From CAZPQM01 sp964588995 (GTDB lineage Bacteria > Pseudomonadota > Alphaproteobacteria > Rickettsiales > UBA8987), in the NCBI GenBank assembly GCA_964588995.1, contig CAZPQM010000008.1, positions 1 through 64,000 on the forward strand: DNA of 64,000 bases, in the 5' to 3' direction. The translations under genes were made by a program, and so were the position numbers. The notes below the pieces were generated by a model that worked only from the letters and a program-made list of their open reading frames with translations, was not told the origin of the DNA and ran no database searches. Positions 60,848 through 64,000 of this stretch are shown piece after piece. Every line of letters starts with the position of its first letter. Position 1 is the first letter of the stretch.

Positions 60848-61266
60848 ATGCTGGAATGGCTGATTCTGATTCTTGTCAGTGTACTGGTGATCTGGCTCCA
60901 TAACCGCGTGCTGATCGGCATTTCACGCAAGCAACACCCGATCCGCATGATCTGGATCATGATACTGCTGAGCTTGTCGCACTTTCTGCATGTTACACTG
61001 TTTGCCGTCGCGCTTTATGCTTCAGTGCATTGGCTGGAGCTGGGAACAATCATCAACTGCCCTTGTGACCGGTTTTATGATTTTCTGTATTTCTCCGCCT
61101 CGAACTATACCTCGCTCGGCTACGGCGAATATGCGGCAGCGGGTGGTATCCGTATGCTCGCCTCACTGGAAGGCTGATCGGGCTGATGATGATCGGCTGG
61201 TCCACAGCCTATGCCTTCTGGTGGATGCAGCGCCACTGGCTGCAGATGGAACAACAGGCCACATAA
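60848..61266 (+). pseudogene. Frameshifted ion-channel-like membrane gene
   Basis: The first frame (60848-61177) has two membrane helices and a selectivity-filter-like turn TSLGYGE, then stops at TGA just after MLASLEG. Reading one base back from C61174 continues for 30 codons as LIGLMMIGWSTAYAFWWMQRHW and ends at 61264-61266, giving the last helix expected of a two-helix pore K+-channel-like protein. A single lost base (GGC(C)TG) explains it, by mutation or sequencing error. There is no slippery heptamer to suggest programmed shifting. AGGAG precedes the ATG. Confidence 0.75.
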
Positions 61267-61287
61267 GACCGGCGAAAATACTTCAAT

Positions 61288-61350
61288 CATCTTTAACTCG
61301 TCGCTTTCGCTCAGGATGATAGGAGCGAAGTTCTGATTATCCGCGCGCTG
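61288..61350. repeat. Dispersed repeat, copy 1
   Basis: This segment matches 63873-63936 (inside thiC) at about 83 percent over 63 bases with a one-base gap; both start CATCTTTA, share CGCTTTCGCTCAGGATGA in full and end with CGCGCGCTG. It lies in the gap between the broken channel gene and the AAC(3)-like gene. Confidence 0.75.
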
Positions 61351-61394
61351 GTTTATAAGCCCCCCGCCAATAGGGTGATGTGCCACTATGCGAT

Positions 61395-62309
61395 TCAGCG
61401 CTTCTCATAGATAGTAATACCCTCTTTGGCAGCTTGTAGTAAGGCGTTGGTAACAGCGTTTGCACTCACACTAAACAGGGGAACGCCATGCCAACGCCAT
61501 ATGCTGAGCTCCCCTTGGTCCAGATATGCTTCAATTCGATCGACACGGCGACGGTCATTATTATTTGCACGGATAAGCGTGTAGTCAAATTCGTTTCCCT
61601 TCTCATCCCTGATTTTCATGGGCACACGATCATAATCCAGCGGATAGGGAAACGCGTCCTTTAAGAGGTCTTCAACCGTATGCACCTGCGTTAACACTCT
61701 GAAATAAGCGCAACCTAGCCCTAGTATAACGGTCTGATACTGTGTCATGTTCATAAAAGGCGAGCCTTCACCGAAAATCGTTCCGCATGTATGGTGATCT
61801 CTCGTTAAGACGTCCGCCAGAGGGCCAATAGCACAGATCGAGTGTGTGGGATGCAGGCTGCGATACACACCGTCCTGCTTTCGAAAATACTCGGTCATAT
61901 AGCCCGTTTCGGAGGGAGTCTGCTTTGCGTCAAACAATGGTTGCTGCTTGTATAGCTGTGTTGCGTCGTAGGCCTTACCTCCAAAAATGAAGGCTGGCAT
62001 ACATAAAGTTAGATTATTCGTTTTACAATAGGTGATTAATGCATCGGCTAGTTGTTCGGGGCTCTCATTGTACATAGGATACAGGTCATGCATCGAACTA
62101 TGTAACATGATGACTTCCGTGCCAGATGGTAAACGGCTATCGAGATGTTCAATAAGCTGATCGGCCGTAAATTGACCATGGTATATTCGTCGCAGCGGAG
62201 CCAACCGTTTAACTGTTTTTCGGCTAAGGTGCTTTAGTTTGTTACGCGTATCTTGCGGTAATATGCGGCGAAGCGTTGCATATAATAGAGACTTTAGCTT
62301 CATGTCCAT
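61395..62309 (-). CDS. AAC(3)/YokD family N-acetyltransferase
   Basis: The 304-residue protein follows the aminoglycoside 3-N-acetyltransferase fold: an N-terminal basic region, IMLHSSMHDLYP, LTLCMPAF, ETGYMTEYFRK, YRSLHPTHSICAIGPLADV, GSPFMNM, VILGLGCAYFRVLTQVHTVEDLL. The His and acidic residues expected for catalysis appear present. Many family members outside resistance clusters acetylate amino sugars or antibiotic precursors; a surface-sugar role is possible here. Its ATG overlaps the stop of the upstream propeller-like gene by 10 bases, so they are coupled. Confidence 0.78.
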   Translation of the reverse strand: MDMKLKSLLYATLRRILPQDTRNKLKHLSRKTVKRLAPLRRIYHGQFTADQLIEHLDSRLPSGTEVIMLHSSMHDLYPMYNESPEQLADALITYCKTNNLTLCMPAFIFGGKAYDATQLYKQQPLFDAKQTPSETGYMTEYFRKQDGVYRSLHPTHSICAIGPLADVLTRDHHTCGTIFGEGSPFMNMTQYQTVILGLGCAYFRVLTQVHTVEDLLKDAFPYPLDYDRVPMKIRDEKGNEFDYTLIRANNNDRRRVDRIEAYLDQGELSIWRWHGVPLFSVSANAVTNALLQAAKEGITIYEKR

Positions 62310-63334
62310 GCGGTATCCTCAGCGACCAATAAATGTCCTTCTTTCTTAGTGACAGCACGGCTTGAGAGAACAATCGTATTGCCGGGTAATGTGCCCTGTG
62401 GCAAGTAAAATAGGCCGAATTGAGGAACCCAATCACTCTGTGCATGATATACTTCTTCCCAGCTTCCATCTGGACGAAGTGCAACGAGATATGCCTTATT
62501 GTCTTTGACGGCAGGGCCGGGTTCCGGGGTGGTGCTTATGTATATGCCCCCCGCCTCATTATGCGAAATGTAATAGGCCGGACCATTTAATTCATAAAGC
62601 ATTTCAGGCTCTTTAGGGCTCGTTTTATTCACCCTAACAATATATGGTCTTTGCAAAGGTGAATCCATTGCCCACACGATTTCATCCTTACGTATAATGA
62701 GATCAACAGCTCTGGTTCGCTGACCATAATTGCAAAAACGTTCTACGGTTGCAAAATCATCTTCTGTAAAATAGATAGTGGATTCAGCATTTTCATCACC
62801 ACATGTTATCCAAATCCGCCCATGAATAAAAGGATCTGGCAATAGCCCGTGTATGTGACGAATTTCGCCGGGTTGGAACGTGTAAATGACACGAAAATCG
62901 GTGTAAGGTGGGTCACTTGCCAGTATTGCGACCGCGCGCCGCTCGGCATTATCGAAATATTCGCCATAAAATACGGTTCCCGCCGCGTTCACACAACTTC
63001 CTCGCATTAAAGGACAGGTTTTGGATGGTGTATTAATAGCAGTGGCCTGATCATTAGAAATCAGCCACCATTCGCCCTTACCTGTAACCACCATATAATA
63101 TACATCACTGATCGTCTGCACATGGGCAATGCTGTGTTTGAGGATGCGGTCTAGCAAACGTATGTTACAAGGCCAGGCCATAGGTGGCCATGGTATGTGA
63201 CCGACATTTTGATCCTGCTTACTACTTAAAGACAGTTCAAATAACCGGTTTTTACGAGAGCATAGAAGTGTCTCATCACGCACCGCATGGGCAATAGTAT
63301 ATCGGCTTAAAAGGTTGAACTCTAATTCTGCCAT
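62300..63334 (-). CDS. Unknown, probable beta-propeller protein
   Basis: I do not recognise this 344-residue protein. It has no signal peptide or membrane helix and is built from repeated beta-strand pairs with patterns such as GKGEWWLISNDQA, NAAGTVFYGEYFD, HGRIWITCGDEN, KDEIVWAMDSPLQRPYIV and AGGIYISTTPEPG, consistent with a six- or seven-bladed propeller similar to SMP-30 or sialidase-like folds. AAGG about 8 bases ahead supports the ATG. It is translationally coupled to the AAC(3)-like gene. The pair looks more AT-rich than neighbouring housekeeping genes, hinting at transfer. Confidence 0.6.
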   Translation of the reverse strand: MAELEFNLLSRYTIAHAVRDETLLCSRKNRLFELSLSSKQDQNVGHIPWPPMAWPCNIRLLDRILKHSIAHVQTISDVYYMVVTGKGEWWLISNDQATAINTPSKTCPLMRGSCVNAAGTVFYGEYFDNAERRAVAILASDPPYTDFRVIYTFQPGEIRHIHGLLPDPFIHGRIWITCGDENAESTIYFTEDDFATVERFCNYGQRTRAVDLIIRKDEIVWAMDSPLQRPYIVRVNKTSPKEPEMLYELNGPAYYISHNEAGGIYISTTPEPGPAVKDNKAYLVALRPDGSWEEVYHAQSDWVPQFGLFYLPQGTLPGNTIVLSSRAVTKKEGHLLVAEDTAWT

Positions 63335-63567
63335 GCGGTACCTTCAGATTAGGTATTGAGGATATAATGGACGACAGTTTCAGTCTAGAAGTCAGAAGCC
63401 ACTGCGTATTAGAGCAACGAATTTGTCTTTTGAGGTTGTTATTTATGTCAACTCTGATCGCGATTTCGTAAGTTTATTACGGATTAAGCTGCCAGCAGTT
63501 TAGTGGTCGAAGAGTGCATACCTGCCTCGGCGTTCCTCGTACTGTCATTCTGAGGCCTTCCTTCTTT
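63335..63567. other. Intergenic stretch upstream of the propeller gene
   Basis: No gene is visible. The stretch should contain the promoter of the propeller/AAC(3) pair near 63335-63450. From about 63516 it resembles the thiC 3' end: GCATACCTGCCTCGGCGTT (63517-63535) matches GCATGCCGGCTTCGGCGTT in thiC at 16 of 19 positions. That suggests decayed duplicated sequence. Confidence 0.45.
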
Positions 63568-63706
63568 GTCATGCTGAGCGAGCGTAGCGAGTCGAAGTAT
63601 CTTTATATGACGGTTATCTCCACGAGATCCTTCGCTATCGCTCAGGATGACATGAGTGGCATTTTGGTTATTCGTCCCCTGTCCTTCGGCATCTTGGCGT
63701 AGATCT
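63568..63706. repeat. Dispersed repeats with thiC-like flank
   Basis: Two units lie here. 63568-63601 holds TCATGCTGAGCGAGCGTAGC and its partner arm ending GAAGTATCT, a common hairpin-type repeat. 63625-63706 matches 63880-63961 inside thiC at about 88 percent over 82 bases, without gaps. The match covers the repeat core and continues into bases that encode the [11 protein letters not shown] segment of ThiC, so part of it may be a duplicated thiC fragment rather than repeat alone. Confidence 0.7.
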
Positions 63707-63759
63707 CGGTGATCGAAAATAGTGAAGGCCCCAGCCCGTATTAATACGAAACGAAAGAA

Positions 63760-64000
<241 letters not shown>

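Noticed and set aside
61160..61180. Programmed -1 frameshift in the channel-like gene
   Set aside because: There is no X-XXY-YYZ slippery heptamer and no evident downstream pseudoknot; a single-base deletion is simpler.

Overview
The window is a stretch of bacterial chromosome of moderate GC content, densely coded on both strands. The gene set points to an alphaproteobacterium: a RatA/COQ10-type protein, a very short SdhAF4-like (DUF1674) gene, HisZ, a short-form phosphatidylserine decarboxylase, a two-domain Nfu, and a tig-clpP-clpX-lon run beside tRNA-Leu. I cannot place it below class level. It looks free-living, with malate synthase, homoserine dehydrogenase, NAD, folate and thiamine genes, and capsule or exopolysaccharide genes. 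I see no rRNA, transposase, prophage block or CRISPR array.

Layout. 1-834 has no gene: 106-490 is a run of stable hairpins ending in a perfect terminator (candidate structured RNA), and 524-790 is packed with short dispersed repeats. 835-11434 holds xthA, a membrane-anchored EEP-family protein, an acyl-CoA dehydrogenase carrying an in-frame repeat-derived insert, an antitoxin/toxin pair, a yejB-like permease, recJ, hom and two small coupled genes. 11502-18810 holds a secreted Sel1/ankyrin protein, tRNA-Thr, a REC-HATPase regulator divergent from an orphan ParA with palindromes between them, an O-antigen-ligase-like protein, and the BamB and YfgM-like pair. 18899-27846 is malate synthase, then lon, an FNT channel, clpX, clpP, tig and tRNA-Leu. 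27942-37235 is the least ordinary part: a secreted protein with a VirB2-like core, an ArsR regulator, RatA, a single-chain PPK1-PPX fusion, a RepA-like ATPase with a tandemly duplicated N-terminal module, a membrane protein with two FKBP-like segments, and bfd with a possible Fur box. 37242-47495 is housekeeping (topA, pssA, psd, a prepilin, rsmJ, maf, folE, FKBP, trmB, fthC, ymdB, sdhAF4). 47479-57264 is mainly surface polysaccharide export (flippase, Wzz/BY-kinase, short Wza-like lipoprotein, beta-barrel, pyruvyl transferase, undecaprenyl-phosphate sugar transferase), interrupted by a BI-1 family gene, hisZ and nfu. 57323-64000 holds nadA, an aldose dehydrogenase, mtaB, a frameshifted channel gene, an AAC(3)-family/propeller-like pair and the 3' end of thiC.

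The most notable theme is that short dispersed repeats lie inside reading frames as well as between genes. A 148-bp palindromic element sits in the acyl-CoA dehydrogenase gene, and a different repeat lies in the C-terminal tail of ThiC, with related copies nearby. This recalls the palindromic elements that enter coding genes in Rickettsia. The other candidates for something undescribed are the 5' structured RNA and the apparent operon of PPK-PPX, duplicated-module ATPase and double FKBP-like membrane protein.
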